In this document: positions 30,190 through 42,440 of the stretch, in pieces
Layout of the letters: each line of letters opens with the position of its first letter
Position numbering within the stretch: the stretch's first letter is position 1
From: Roridomyces roridus
Taxonomy: Eukaryota; Basidiomycota; Agaricomycetes; Agaricales; Mycenaceae
NCBI GenBank assembly: GCA_029378245.1
Contig: JARKIF010000019.1
Coordinates: 930,001 to 994,000 of the forward strand
DNA: 64,000 bases
Reading direction: 5' to 3'
Notes under the pieces: model-generated
The model's input: only the letters and a program-made list of their open reading frames with translations
Database searches by the model: none
Told to the model about the DNA's origin: nothing
Position numbers and translations under genes: made by a program

Positions 30190-33100
30190 ACTCGGTCTGC
30201 CGGGCGCAGCCTCGGCCCACCCACCAAGTATAAGGAGTAGCAGTTTGCCCAGTTACAACCCAAGCAAGAGCGATCAAATTGTAAACTCACTTGACCAGAC
30301 TTGCCTATGATGAGAACACATGGCGGGGCAGTCAGAGTATGCAGGGGCTCAGGTGGCCACCAGAAGAGGCGATCTCCATGGAAATTACAGATCCATCCTG
30401 CAGTATCCACTTTCCACAAATTGATAGGGCCTTTAGCCTGGGAAGCAACCATGATATGCTGGTTCTGAGGGGACCCGGTGTCTTGGAACAAGGATTGTGA
30501 GTCCACTGAGGGATCATGGCAGGTGAGCTGCAGCAGCTGTGTGCCTGGTCCTGCATCCCAGACCCGCACAGCATCATCTGATCCGGAAGCAAGCTGTTTG
30601 CCGTCTGGGGAGAATGCCACTGATTGCACTGAGTTGTTGTGGCCTGTGAGCTCTAGCAGCTGTGCACCGGTTGCTGGATCCCAGACCCGCACAGTTTTGT
30701 CATCCGAGCCGGAAGCAAGCTGTTTGCTGTCTGGGGAGAATGCCACCGATTGCACCCAGTCGTTGTGGCCTGTGAGCTCAAGCAGCTGTGCACCGGTTGC
30801 TGCATCCCAGATGCGCACAGACTACAGTTTTGTCATCTGATCCGGAAGCAAGCTGTTTGCCGTCTGGGGAGAATGCCACTGATCGCACCCAGTCATTGTG
30901 GCCTGTGAGCTCCAGCAGCTGTGCACTGGTTGCTGCATCCCAGATCCGCACAGTTTTGTCAACCGAGCCGGAAGCAAGCTGTTTGCTGTCTGGGGAGAAT
31001 GCTACTGATTGCACCCAGGCGTTGTGGCCTGTGAGCTCACGCAGCTGTGCACTGGTTCCTGCATCCCAGATGCGCACAGTTTTGTCATCCGATCCGGAAG
31101 CAAGCTGTTTGCCGTCTGGGGAGAATGCCACTGATCGCACCCAGTCATTGTGGCCTGTGAGCTCCAGCAGCTGTGCACCGGTTGCTGCATCCCAGATCCA
31201 CACAGTTTTGTCACACGAGCCGGAAGCAAGCTGTGTGCCGTCTGGGGAGAATGCCACTGATTGCACACTCCCATGCGCTTCCATCCTCACTAATGTTCTT
31301 GCTGCAACAGTTCCTCTGCATTTGACTCCCACCACCTGGGGAAACCTTTGTTTCCATTCCTCCGGTATCTGTCTCTCAGACTGGGAGGCACTACCCAACT
31401 CTGTTGCCAGGCTGCTGATGTACAAATGTGGAGTTGAAAGCTTTGCAGGACCATTGAAAAATGCAGCCCACAGTCGTCGACATGCTGTCAAGTATTCCTT
31501 TACCTGCCCACTGTTCACCTTCATATCTCAGTAAGAATATGTTCCATCACCATGACATGCATATACGGACCTTTGCATCCCAACCTTGAGCATTACGGAG
31601 AGCCACACGGCAGTCTAACTTCATTAGACTCATTGCTTCCATCCAAAATATTATCTTCAAACTGCCGAACTGTAGCAAACTCTTTGAAAGTCTGTCCACT
31701 ACACCCTTGTCACTATGCTTGACCAATGTCAAGTGGGAGGCCCAGTTCTGGCATGCATACCGAAGCTCTCGTGAAATTCTCTGATTTACTCTCAATACCA
31801 GCTCCGGATCCTCCTCGTCCAGGATGTAAGATGACTGCAGGTTACACATATTGAACTCAAGTAAATTCTGGAGTATGCTAAAACAGTCTGCTGCCCTTGT
31901 GGGCAAGTAGTTGATTGCAAGCTTGGCATGCTTGTATCGCTGAGGATCCATAATGAAATCATCAAAGGATTTATGGTAAGAGTAGACACATTTGTCCCTC
32001 TGCGAGATATAGAGCACAGCATACAGTGCATCCACTGTATTTTGAACTACCTGTTCATCAACCTCCTCAGAGGGATCAGCTACAAGTGGAGCAAGCTGCT
32101 GGATTGTTTGAGGTTTTCTTGCTGTCACCACAGTGTAAAGAACACGCTTTGAGAGTTCTATCTCAGGGCCTACATCAGGTAGAGCCTCTTCGAGGATAGC
32201 TTTGTACAAGGTATCAGTAAGCAAATCAACATTGCCAGATTTGACTAATTTGTCACTGGTGAGCAGGTCTTGCATTCGAGTTCTGCGGGCTGTTTCAGAC
32301 AATTTGAAACCTTGCGGGAGGAGAAGTCGTTTGACTGTTGCTGCATAGATGAAGATCCCCGCAGATTGTACAACAACAAAATTCTGGTCTGCTGCTGATA
32401 GGGTTCCAAATTCAGCCTTGACAAATTTCCGCACATCATCCCGCGCTGTTTCAGGATCCATGTGCTCCAGCTTGTAGACATTGCTTGGTTCCAGATGCTG
32501 ACATTGGTCAACAATGTCTGGGTGGGGTCGACTGGTGAGCAGGAGCTTCAATCCTTGGAATTCTTGTCCAACTGAAGCCACTGCCTGGATCAAATCTTGA
32601 ATAAAATGTGCTCCTTCAGCACCTTCAATCTCATCCAGAGCATCAATCACTATGACTTGTGGTGCTTGCTGACCTCCTTGTTTCCTCAGTGATTTTATCC
32701 AAGGGCCAATTAGAGGCTCAGCCACATGGCAGCTGGAGGCAGGAGCAAGCTGGTCAAGGTTCAAATCCCTCACAGCATATGCATATGCGGTGTTCTCAGG
32801 GATGAGTTGACGAATAATTGTGGGGATGATTGACACTCGAGCTCGAGCCTGCTCATCATTGCGGGAGCAAAAGAATAAGGCCCCAAACTTTTTGTGCCCC
32901 TGCAACCACTTGCATAGTGTGTAGGCCACAGTGGACTTGCCAGTACCAGCCATACCACTTAGCCAGAAAATCGGGGAACTATTTGGAGATTTATCCAAGG
33001 CCCACAGCTCAAGTTTTTCCAGTAACTCTTTCCGAGTTTCAGGTGTGCATTGCAAATGATGGGAGCATGGAAGCCTCAAAGTGTTGTATAAGAATTAGAA

Positions 33101-34365
33101 TCCCACTTTGAAATAAGAGCATTACCAAGGCAAAGTCCATATTTTTCTTCACATCCCTAGCAACTGTCTGAGTCATTCTTTGCTGCTGAGGTGCTTAGAA
33201 ACACTGCTATAACATCAAAGAAGGAGGCACTAACATGATGATTGTCTGTGCCTTGTTTCAAATCTGTGATGCACTGAGTGATTTTGCCAGCCACTTCATG
33301 CCGCTTGACTGTTTTCTCTGCCATGGCTTTGGACTTGATTCTATGCATTTCCTTGCCTTGCTTTATAATCAGGCTTGGAAGCGAAAATTTAGTCACCATC
33401 ACAATCATTTAGGATTGACCCACTCCGCTAGCTCCTTGCTGCTCACGGCAATGTCAATGTTGTACTTGTCACTCTCCAAGAGCACTCCCTCAACCTCAGC
33501 CAGCTGAACTGACAGTTTGACAAGGGCATCCTCCAGGGCTTCTTTGTTCTCAATGTACTCCTGGAAATGAGCATAAGCTTTGGAACATGAATGACATGAA
33601 GAATATACCGCCGCCACATCTGAGATGGTGTTGAAGATTTCAAGGGGAGTTTTGAAGGGAGCAGGAAGGAAAGATGCTATGATTTTGCTGATCTGATGCA
33701 GTCCCTGCCAAGTCTGTTTGACTTTCTTGCCAATATCTTGTCTCCATGTTTCTGGTTGATTTGGAGTTCCAGTGGACACAGGAGCTGGACTTTGACTACT
33801 CTTCCGGTCATCTGTCAGTGTAATCCACAGCCGGCCCATATTCTTGTTCTCCGAGTTGGAAAGAGAAAGTTGAGCAACTTTTTTCAGTGTTAGTTGTAAA
33901 AGGGACCGCATAGAACCAATACAAACCATGCTCAGTGTTGGACTTTTGAAGAAAATCCTGAATATCAATAGTTCCTTGGCAAACGTGCTTTGTGCTGAAA
34001 AGACCCTGGTGGAGAAGCTGAAAACTCAGTTGGGTAGCTGTTGGATAGCTGTATGTGATGAATAATCTGCCTTGAAGGACATCCCAGATGCTTGGTACAC
34101 ACATTTTGGATTCATAATTCCACTGTGGTTTGAGGCTTGACACCATCTTGGTATTTAACTCGGGAGAGCAGCCAGTGACCTTGACACAAAAATGCGGAGA
34201 AAATCCTGGACGGGGCTTCCAGGAGAGCTGATCTGCACTCTGGACTATGCCGGGTGAGTGAGTTATAGAATTCAAAAGAGGATTCAAGGCTGACTGAGTA
34301 GAGAATATGTTTTCATAGACATCGTGATTGTGGGGGGAGGGAGAGAGGGAGATGTCTCTTGCCAC
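30190..34365 (-). CDS. NLR-type receptor: C2-like, NACHT, WD40 repeats (broken frame)
   Basis: Putative fungal non-self recognition / cell-death receptor (NWD class). N-terminal C2-like region (about 33900-34260; PHFCVKVTGC, LSFQLLHQGLFST, GTIDIQDFLQ); helical linker; NACHT domain in 31567-33079 with Walker A GMAGTGKST and Walker B VIVIDALDEI, then TSRPHP; a 40-bp intron (31527-31566); and WD40 repeats (about 30520-31290), six units of 42 codons ending in LTG with LASGS and WDA. The units are almost identical, varying at a few positions (HNDWVRS, HNAWVQS, HNNSVQS). Breaks: an A6/T6 run at 33879-33884 shifts frame in the C2 region; a 7-bp insertion (30821-30827) shifts it inside WD repeat 4; the linker near 33160-33420 is not resolved. 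There is no ATG at the first C2 frame. Pseudogene, or sequence errors in an active gene. Confidence 0.82.
30520..31290 (-). repeat. 126-bp near-identical tandem WD40-coding repeats
   Basis: Six in-register 126-bp units within the NLR-type gene, differing at few bases. This high identity implies gene conversion or unequal crossing-over, as known for fungal NWD incompatibility genes. Confidence 0.9.
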
Positions 34366-34472
34366 GTAGCAGCAGCCGCGAGACCCCTGTCAAAATCTTC
34401 CCAGAGCTGTCAAATTGTGGGAGAGGTGCCATGGTCCCGGGCCGAAAAAAATTTGAAGTAAATATGTAGAGC

Positions 34473-34628
34473 TAGGGATGCACACCGCCCGTCTACTGAC
34501 GGCCGTCAAATTAACGGCATGACACGGGTACGGGCCGTCAAATTAACGGCCGTCTTTTGACATCCGACCGGGCCCGACGGGTACGGGACAGCAAAAATGA
34601 CGGGTACGGCCGTCAAAAGACGGGTCTC
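34473..34628. mobile_element. Motif-iterated hAT-like element (GACGGG/GGCCGTC type)
   Basis: Starts TAGGGATGCACACCG and consists of reiterated ACGGGTACGG, GGCCGTCAA and complements, the same motif set as the TSD-verified MITE at 7628-8041. The right terminus is not evident, so it may be truncated. Confidence 0.5.
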
Positions 34629-36833
34629 TTGGCAACCTCATCAAATCGCGGGCATTTTAATTCTATAGAAGAGGGATCCGCCACAGATGTGTTGTAAATG
34701 CCATTCCCTTTGATTCTGCTGAGCCAACAGCTATTCCACAGCCATTTACACTGGTTTGATGTGAATTTGATGTCAGAGATTCCGGCTTCAATCAGCAGAT
34801 AAAGCAACAATAGAAGTGGATCTGAAATAGGCGGGCATTTGGCGGGCATTATCCGTTCTTTAAGATTATGCCTCCATCACTGATTGTGCTTCCCCATTTG
34901 TGCAAAGCTTCTTTCGTCCTCCCCTCTCATCTGGCCCAGCAGCCAATGATCACCCTCAAGATCTATGTTCATTTTTCTCATGAAATCCCGTAATTCAACA
35001 GCATTTGAACAGCATCCCAGGCCACATGCCGTCGGAAGGAGGCGACGTATGCCTGCCGGGGGCTGTATTGCTGCTAATCAGGCATCTGAGAACACTGTGA
35101 AAAACGGAAGACGCGAACTTCACACTGCCTCACACCAAATTTCGCATTTCACCCGATTTTGCGGCGAAATCATTTTTTCACGGTGTGGGGCAAAAATGTC
35201 AGTTCACCCCATTCTCGGGTGAAGTCAGATTTCACTGTACCTCTGGAGCGAAATTCACCCAATATTCCAAGTACGTCAATTGTGTGTATTAATCAAATCT
35301 GCTCTCTACAGATCACCACTGTTCTGACCACGGCGTCGAGAGCAAGCTAGGTGAGGAGGTTGGCGAGAACAGGGACGGGGGGAGTGTGGAGTTGGTGAGA
35401 GTTGGTGGAGTACTTGCTTGAAATGATGTCATTCAATTGAATATCACATACGTCACGCTACTCCACTCTTTGCTCTTACACCCATCTCCGCGACCATGCC
35501 CTCTTCATTCTCACCTGCACGCGCACCCAGACCACTCTCTCCCAGCCCTAGGTATCTGCTTGAGCCTAGCCTCCCCCTTGCCAAGGTGTCTGTCACGCAA
35601 GCCCTTTTGCGGAAGAGGCCATGGAAGGGCCTCAAGCAATGCCAAAACGAGGAGTGGCTGAACGTCAATCGCCACGGGGAGCCAGAGGAGATTCGGGAAC
35701 TAGATGATGCGTGCTCGAAAAACTCAGTTTTGTACGTGAACATTCGCCACTGATTTCACCGGTGAAATTCACCATTTTTACACGAATTTCACTGCGTTCC
35801 CTGGCGAATTTCGCGTCCTTCCAGGGTGAAAAATCCCCGCGATTTTCACTCATTCCGTGGTCCTCAGTGAGAAGCTCTACAGCTTTCCTTGACAGATCAC
35901 AGTCCCGGCCGTTTAGCAGCCTCGAACACCGAGACGTGTGTTCCCTCGTAGACTCGAACCAGCCCTCGTAGGCACTTTTGCAGGGGGAGGTATTAGTGCC
36001 TAGAGGGACTGGTGAATCTTATGCGAAGCGTCGCAGGGTGCGGCTGCAATTGTCAAAGTTATACCTTTTATGGCCATAAATCCGGGACCGTGAGAGCGAA
36101 CTCGACGGGTCTTTGGCTGGCTCACAGACTTCTCGAAGAAGTGGGGACCTGTAATTTGCTCAGTACATATTGTAAGCCAATAGAAATAAGACCTTGATTT
36201 TTAGCTCGACAAAATCTGTAGGGATACCAGCATAAATGGTGAACCAAAATTCCTCGGTGTTTCCTAATCGGGTATATTTCCACTCTGCCACGCCTCGCCT
36301 AAGATCCACCAGCCCTTTCAGCAGGTATTTTCAATGCCACAAGAAAGGGGTGGTCCGAGCCTAAGTAGTTCCCTCGGCGCAGCGGAGTATATATGTAGCT
36401 TCGTCCACCTGGGCTTTGAGGCCATTGCTCCGCATGGCAGGTACGATTCTGTTTTGCACCCTTGCATCGACACTCCAGCTAATTAGTTTACACAATTGAA
36501 AGTTGGCAATGCGGACGTTGGACTTGCGTGTTGACCTAAAACACTCAGTCAAACAGTCAAGAGTCTCATTTTGCATGGCCGATGCGCACCAAGAAAGGAT
36601 CCCGAGAGAACGTGGACCACGGGACGAACCGGAACAAAGATCACAACAATCATTCATCGAATCGTCGATACCTGCAGGCTGCAATGTGCCCCTGGGATCA
36701 TCCGGCACCTGGACGGCCCCGAAGCGGATGATCGCCGGTAGTCTGCGGCGAGTGCGATCATGACGAGACCGCAGAGGCAATATCCTCGGCCCACGGGTTT
36801 CTTGTATAGATTTTGTCCGAGTCTCAAGAGTAG
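34629..36833. other. Repeat-rich DNA, no recognisable intact gene
   Basis: Contains two clusters of a TTCACC/GGTGAAATTC-iterated repeat (35140-35275 and 35745-35860). Between them is an open frame (+ 35496-35753) with a short protein-like stretch (RKRPWKGLKQCQNEEWLNV) that could be a transposase or host-gene scrap. Another short frame (- 34613-34849) is unexplained. Confidence 0.45.
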
Positions 36834-38450
36834 TCACTGCATTCCGTGCCCCCCTAGGCAGACCCTGCCTAGATCGGGCTATGTCTGCCGAGGTCTGCCG
36901 ATGTGCCTAAGCGAGGTCTGCCCGACCCAACTGGGCCTAGGTCGGGCTATGTCTGCCTAGGTGGGGTCTATGTCCCTCCGGGCAGACTCTGCCCAGGTCG
37001 GGCCCCAGGTTGGGGCCACACTTGGGTTCGTACTCGCCGCCGCTCGGTCCGTATACTTACAAGTAATTAATTGGTGTACATCAGTTATAAATACCACGGT
37101 TGCCACTGAAACGGTGAGACCAACTCGAGGTTAAACCTGATCTCCGTCGCTGCAGACAAAGGACTGCGGATGGAGGGCGGAGATTTACCAGGATTTACCT
37201 CGCTTATCACATGGGAACGGACAAAGAGACAGCACCCGACCATGCACCGCCTCACTGACACCTGCCAGATGGCGGATGAGAATCCAACCAAAATCCAGCG
37301 AGTCGGCGTCCAGTGACGCTAAGTTGAATCGAGGGAGTTGGGGCAGACTTGAACGGACACAGGCAGACCCAGGCAGACCCAGGCAGACCCCGCCCCAAGC
37401 TCGGATCGGATTGGGTCTGCCGAGGCGCCTCGGCAGACCCCTCTGCCTAGGAGGTCAGGGAATGCAGTGAGTTGCGAGGGAGGGGTGAGTTGAGCAGCAC
37501 TCAGGAAGCTGCTGATCCACCGTGTGCCCCGACGGCGACCAGACAAACATACGGGACGAACGTCGGATCATGCCCCAATTTCCAAATGGATATCGGGGAT
37601 CGTTTGATGCCACAGGCCCTGGTTAAAAAGAATGATTCCTAAAAGGGTTTAGGAATCGTAATCCACCCCTGTAATCACGCTTTCCTCTCCCCTTCTCCCT
37701 CCCGCCGGAGCCTCCCTCCCTCCGTCGTTTCCGCCATACGAGCTGTGCTTCCTTGTTGCTTACTTGTCAACACCAGCTTATTGTGCTATCTGTTCCTGCC
37801 CTTTATCCCCGCCTCTTTCCTCCTGCAAGAATTGAAATACTGTCTGGCAGCCTCTGGCTCCCAATTTCCTCGAGATTCAAGATGCCCGCAGCTTTCAAGA
37901 ACCCCTTATTTACAGCGTTGAAACTTGACAAGGACGTTGGACTTGCGGGTTCGTCATTGTGCCGCCTTTAATTTGTGCGCGGCTGGCCGATGCCGAGAAA
38001 GGCCAGAAAGTTCAAAGAGGCGCGGGGCGGGCCAGTGCAGATGGGTCTTAAGCGGATCAAGTAACAATGATGCATGCAGTCTGCGCATCTGCATTCCAGT
38101 GGGATCATCAGCCGGCACCTGCACGGCTCTGAAGCGGTGCTGCGAATAACGCTGCATGCGCAGCTGGTAATCTGGTGAGTGCAGCTGTCACAGGAGTCGA
38201 CCTCGATGCGACACAGGCAAAAATATCCTCGTCCGGCGGGGTTTCTTGTTTCAACTAATACACTTTCCGAGACTCAGTGACCGGTGAGCAGCGGTACGGG
38301 CCGCCACTGATCCACCGTGTGCCCCGGCGGCGACTAGATAAATGCGTCGGAACATGGCCGGATTTCCAAATGGATATCGGGGATCGTTTGATGCCCCATC
38401 AATACCAGGACCCGGTTTAAAAAGAACGATTCTTAAACAAGTTAAGAATC
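36500..38450 (+). repeat. Segmental tandem duplication (modules A and B)
   Basis: Module A at about 36500-36830 matches about 37920-38280 (shared GGACGTTGGACTTGCG, GGGATCATC-GCC, TATCCTCG, GTTTCTTGT). Module B at about 37530-37660 matches about 38305-38450 (GTGTGCCCCG-CGGCGAC, ATTTCCAAATGGATATCGGG). In the second copy A and B are adjacent. In the first they are separated by the inserted element at 36834-37470. Confidence 0.75.
36834..37470. mobile_element. TIR element built of GCAGACC/GGTCTGCC repeats
   Basis: Inverted 12-bp ends TCACTGCATTCC (36834-36845) and complement (37459-37470). The outer interior on both sides is composed of CCTAGGCAGACCC, GGTCGGGCTATGTCTGCC and similar units. It interrupts the module A-B duplication, which supports it being an insertion. 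No clear TSD. Confidence 0.65.
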
Positions 38451-38726
38451 GTAAAGGCGGTAGGCAGATGTCGGCACTGCAAGGCACAGCCTTGCCTACA
38501 CGGTCGCGGAATGCAGTGAATGCTCCCAACCGTCTCTCCGCGCTTCGAAGCTCCCACGAACAGCTTTACACTGCAGATTTCGTTTAAAACAAGCCGTGGA
38601 CGACCCAGCCCGCGCTCTTCATAAATCGGCCCATGGAACAAGGTCACCGTGCGAGACCACATCCCCCAAGGTGCGGGTTGATTTTCACTACATGCTCCAA
38701 GCTGAGCATCTCCCAGGGCTTCGCCT
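37471..38726. other. Duplicated non-coding modules, no intact gene
   Basis: Occupied by modules B, A' and B' (see 36500-38450) and a small palindromic GTAGGCA...TGCCTAC stretch at about 38458-38502. No protein family recognised. Confidence 0.45.
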
Positions 38727-40700
38727 ATGTTTCACGATGCGACAAACTTCGGCATCGAAGGTTCCCATTTTGTGAATGTGCAAGGGAACGTGAATATCAC
38801 GAACCCTATGATTCCACTTGAGGCACCTGGGAAGGTGAAAAGAGTGGTGCGCCCAATATCCAATCAAATAGTGTCCTTCTAATGGGATTCAGATAACGCC
38901 AGCCCCAGAGCCAGCAATTTTCTCGGACAGTAATCATTACTGCAGCCAGTTATTATACCGAGGCCGTGGTTACCCGATGTACATTCCGGGACCCCAGGCT
39001 AACCTTCCGCCAGAGTACAAAAGGACAGGAATTTCCATTGGTGATGTCGGGAGTGTCGCTCAAGAGGGGGATTTTGACTTTTTCTTCAACATCTTTCTTC
39101 CTGCGAGCGACCCTATAAATGTGAATGCCCCGGCAGACTTCGAGCCTTTACCTCCCTACAACCCGATGGATGTAGCCCATTACGACTCCAGTCCCGGCAA
39201 CGTTGTCGCGAGCCCGTCAATACACGAGACAATTGGCGATTTCTCTGAGTGCGTTGTTCAAACCTCGTGTCAACTCTAACCTAACCTCGCCGGTGACTGT
39301 TGGACAGGTCTGCGCCTGGTGGATACTTCAGGTTTAGCTGTCAAGGGCCGGATGGTGCCGTTCTCGCCCTCCCCTACGGCGCTCACCTGGAGAAGCTGCG
39401 TAGCCTCCAGCTCCTGCGGCAGTACGCCGCCAAAAATGCCGAAAGCTGGTATCGGTATGCAAACGAAATCAGAGGACGTGGGCTTGAGAACGGCAGTCTA
39501 TACCTGGTCACGGGAACCGAGAAGGCGAGGTCCTGGGGCATGGCCTCGTTCCATGACGTCCCTTTCCAAGATGAATTCCCTCTCTCGTTCGAGCCGACGG
39601 CACGTGCCGATGGCGGTTACAGATATCGTTGGCGAGGCACGCGTTTCCAACACAAACACCGTGACGCTGATTTACCCGCGGGGAACGACACTCCCCTCAA
39701 CCAGACCACGTTCATATACGCATTCGCCATCTCTCTCTGTGAAGGGCTGTGGGGGTTCCGAAAGAGTGCCGAGATTTGCCAGGTGACTGGTCCGCCAACT
39801 ACGAGTAAATGGGGTGGCCGCGCCCACGTGCCGTTTGGATTGCCGAGCCGCGCGTCCTGGTGGTCGTTCAGTGCCTTTGACGCTGTCGTACCAAATGGAG
39901 GGATGGGGCATTCTGCATGTGTTCCCTGTCAAGATGGTTTGCATTGGGACGCGACGCCTGTCCTCAAGGTGTGTGCACTGGCCTGAATCCAGATAGACCA
40001 TAATTGTTGTCAGCTTTTCCATCCTTCGCAGCTGATACACGAACATATCCTTCACCAGGTACGGAGGATTCGTCCATTTCCTCGTGAAACTCAAGCTTAG
40101 TGTTTGCATCAGCTTCCGGAAGCCAGAGTCATAATTACCCATGACGATGACTGGTGCGAGGTGTTCCGAGACGTACGTGGATCTTTTGCTCGTTCTCTTT
40201 GATGCTCAGAAATTCAGGATGGACATCGAATGACCGCGGCTGGATTGCAACAAGCCATATTCAGTTGTTCTGAAATCGTGGAAGAGGATGGTGAGTGTTA
40301 CATACCTCGAGAACTATAGTAAGGACTGACGCCACGCCGAGGTGTCGTATTTTTACGCACAAAGGAGTCCAAACCCGGAGAGTCCGATCCAGAGACGCCG
40401 GACTTGGATTCGAGGGACGAGCCATGGTTGCCGGATATTCCCGCCGCGGCCTCAGAGCACAAGTTGCGTCAAACCAAGCCTATTTCGGTGTGATGTGACA
40501 AATCTAACCACGACAGCAGGGAGGACCGAGATCCTTCGGATTCTCTGGTCGACAGATCCCAAGATGAAGTCCACAAGAATTCCCGGTTCCCGACTCCCGA
40601 TAGCTCAATGGTACCCGACTCCCCTGTGCCACCACAGGGATGTCAGTGGGCTACTAATGTGGCGTATCTGCCGGCTCAGGCGAGCTCCAGCTTAGCTTAA
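38727..40700 (+). CDS. Agaricomycete accessory protein (GRGYP / ALPYGAHLEKL family)
   Basis: Lineage-specific protein of unknown function. ATG 38727 opens MFHDATNFGIEGSHFVNVQG, a motif like the N-termini of mushroom kinase-like proteins. Following blocks: HYCSQLLYRGRGYPMYIPGP, DFDFFFNIFLPASDPINVN, a 57-bp intron (about 39249-39306), GPDGAVLALPYGAHLEKL, RYAAKNAESWYRYANE, GSLYLVTGTEKARSWGMASF, YRYRWRGTRF, LNQTTFIYAFAISLCEGLWG, then about 40013-40170 FHPSQLIHEHILHQ and VIITHDDDWCEVFRDV, and acidic tail pieces (about 40369-40700) ending TNVAYLPAQASSSLA. Several exon joins after 39780 are not resolved and one frame change occurs near 40170. Members often sit beside NLR-type genes, as here. Function unknown. 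Confidence 0.68.
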
Positions 40701-40859
40701 GCGCTTGCTTCTTTCCTCTAACCGTCCAATAGGTGCATCCACAAAACCCACATCTCGTGAGTGTACAACAACCGTCGATAACAGAACACAACAGCTTTAA
40801 ATTTGGTCTCCCCCTACAGGTGCAGGTGTGCCCCGTCGTGTTTATGTCTTCATGGATTA

Positions 40860-41609
40860 ATGGTACCCCCAAAGCCTCCACTTGTCAATTGCCTGCCGTA
40901 TCGCCCTGTAGTCGCACCCCTGCCACCGTGGGATATATTCCCAATCGACTTGACCAACGCAATCAACTTTCACCATCTCGCCCGCACCGCCGAGGACTAC
41001 GTCATCCCAGCGCAAACGCCCATCTACATCCGCCCCACAACGGGCGGCCCCTACTACTTCTTCAAGCTGAACACTGGCCCCAGCGCCCGCAGCGCGTTCT
41101 TCATCCTGCATGATCTACAGACCCTCATCGGCGCGCCGTTGTCCTTGCACGACTTTCGTACCGGTCTGAACCTCAAGCTCAGTGCTCAGCGGGCTGTGCG
41201 GCAGTATTTCGTTGACCGGAACAGGAGTGGGGCCGCGAGCGTGTGGCGCAGCTTTCTTAAAGGCAGGGACCTGGTGAATGGGCCTGTCGGTGCGGATTTG
41301 TTGAGGGGACGTATCTTCATATGGGGATTCGCGCAGGATTATGAAGGGAATTGGACTATTCATGTCGACCGTCCCGGGGGCGGCGTCCATGGGGCATCAG
41401 ATGCGCCTCACGGGCCGGCAGTTACACACCAAACGGAAACCCAGCTGGAATCCAGCTGGCGCCAATCTCTGGACGACATGGAACCGCCAGCTGGACTCGA
41501 CGTATCACCGAACTGGGTTCCAGAGTTTCCAGTCAATGGATCCAGCCAGAGCAAGCTGCTCGTACCCAGGCTGAGGAGGCACAACCAAAACGGTAGCGTT
41601 AGGCGTTGA
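40860..41609 (+). CDS. Hypothetical protein, 249 aa
   Basis: Frame with ATG 40860 (MVPPKPPLVNCLPYRPVV). Features: PPWDIFPIDLTNAINFHHLA, YFFKLNTGPSARSAFFIL, DLQTLIGAPLSLHDFRTG, FVDRNRSGAASVWRSFL, RGRIFIWGFAQDYEGNW, then a low-complexity tail. The N-terminal two-thirds looks like a genuine folded protein. The last 70 residues may instead be intronic or 3' UTR. No family recognised. It starts 160 bp after the previous gene, same strand. Confidence 0.6.
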   Translation: MVPPKPPLVNCLPYRPVVAPLPPWDIFPIDLTNAINFHHLARTAEDYVIPAQTPIYIRPTTGGPYYFFKLNTGPSARSAFFILHDLQTLIGAPLSLHDFRTGLNLKLSAQRAVRQYFVDRNRSGAASVWRSFLKGRDLVNGPVGADLLRGRIFIWGFAQDYEGNWTIHVDRPGGGVHGASDAPHGPAVTHQTETQLESSWRQSLDDMEPPAGLDVSPNWVPEFPVNGSSQSKLLVPRLRRHNQNGSVRR

Positions 41610-41705
41610 TGGCGCCTATTGATCAGGCCAGATTGCCGTGATCGTTGCGACGCCTATCCATCAATGCTCAGCATCAAATGCCAAGACTCGGGTTCAGCAG
41701 TGAGT

Positions 41706-41800
41706 GGCGGTTAGAAAACGGGTTAGGTTGGGTTCGGTTAGGTTGGGTTAGGATAGGTTGGGTGGTTAAAGGTTAGGTTGGTTAAAGTTAGGACCCAAGG
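41706..41800 (+). repeat. Interstitial GGTTAGGTT-type tract
   Basis: Reiterated GGTTAGGTTG/GGGTTAGGA units, related to telomere-like TTAGG but irregular. Preceded by CAGCAGTGAGTGGCGGTTAG, the same lead-in as the tract at 45184. Confidence 0.75.
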
Positions 41801-42101
41801 GATGGTGTAAAAAACACGGGGGAGGGACTTGTGAAATTTCAGGCAGCCAGGGATGATTGCCGAGCATTTATGGATAGGTTTTGTCACGTGCAATAGGCGT
41901 CGGACACGCCTAACACTACCATTTTGGTATAGACTCCAGGCTGAGCTCCAGCGAGTGGAAATGAAATGTATATAGGTACCATTCATTGCCGTGCACGCGA
42001 TGGGTAGCAGAAATGTGATAGATAAATTGGGATGTTATGTACACAATATTAATTGTAGGATTCCACCCGGGCCCGGTGATAAGCATGGAATTTGACTGCC
42101 A

Positions 42102-42440
42102 TTGAAAACACGTGTTTTGCACGATTTCAGAGGTAGTATCCTAGCTAAGATACCTCAGTACGAGACTGATGTTGAGCCCAGAGGCAGTCAGTGTGGTGGA
42201 TACTTAAGAATACTGTACGGGTTGAAGGGTATTTACCTGGTAGCTAAGATACCTCAGTACGAGACTGATGTTGAGCCCAGAGGCAGTCAGTGTGGTGGAT
42301 ACTTAAGAATACTGTACGGGTTGAAGGGTATTTACCTGGATATGACCGACGGGCTCACTCCGAAACATGTACTAGGAGGTGTGCATACCAATCTTACCAA
42401 TGGGATACATCAATTAAACATGTTTACCAAGTCAATTTGA
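42102..42440 (+). CDS. Hypothetical ORF with internal 33-codon duplication, doubtful
   Basis: 112-codon frame containing two identical copies of a 99-bp unit (42142-42240, 42241-42339), which keeps frame (AKIPQYETDVEPRGSQCGGY repeated). There is no ATG at its very start and no known domain. It may be a scrap of a transposon or host gene; the duplication itself is certain. Confidence 0.3.
   Translation: MKTRVLHDFRGSILAKIPQYETDVEPRGSQCGGYLRILYGLKGIYLVAKIPQYETDVEPRGSQCGGYLRILYGLKGIYLDMTDGLTPKHVLGGVHTNLTNGIHQLNMFTKSI
42142..42339 (+). repeat. Perfect 99-bp tandem duplication
   Basis: Two adjacent copies, each beginning TAGCTAAGATACCTC and ending GGGTATTTACCTGG, identical by eye. Length is divisible by three. 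Confidence 0.95.

Noticed and set aside
30788..31534. A 248-codon plus-strand ORF opposite the WD40 repeats
   Set aside because: Antisense shadow of the repeat-coding region; its repetitive composition follows directly from the WD units.
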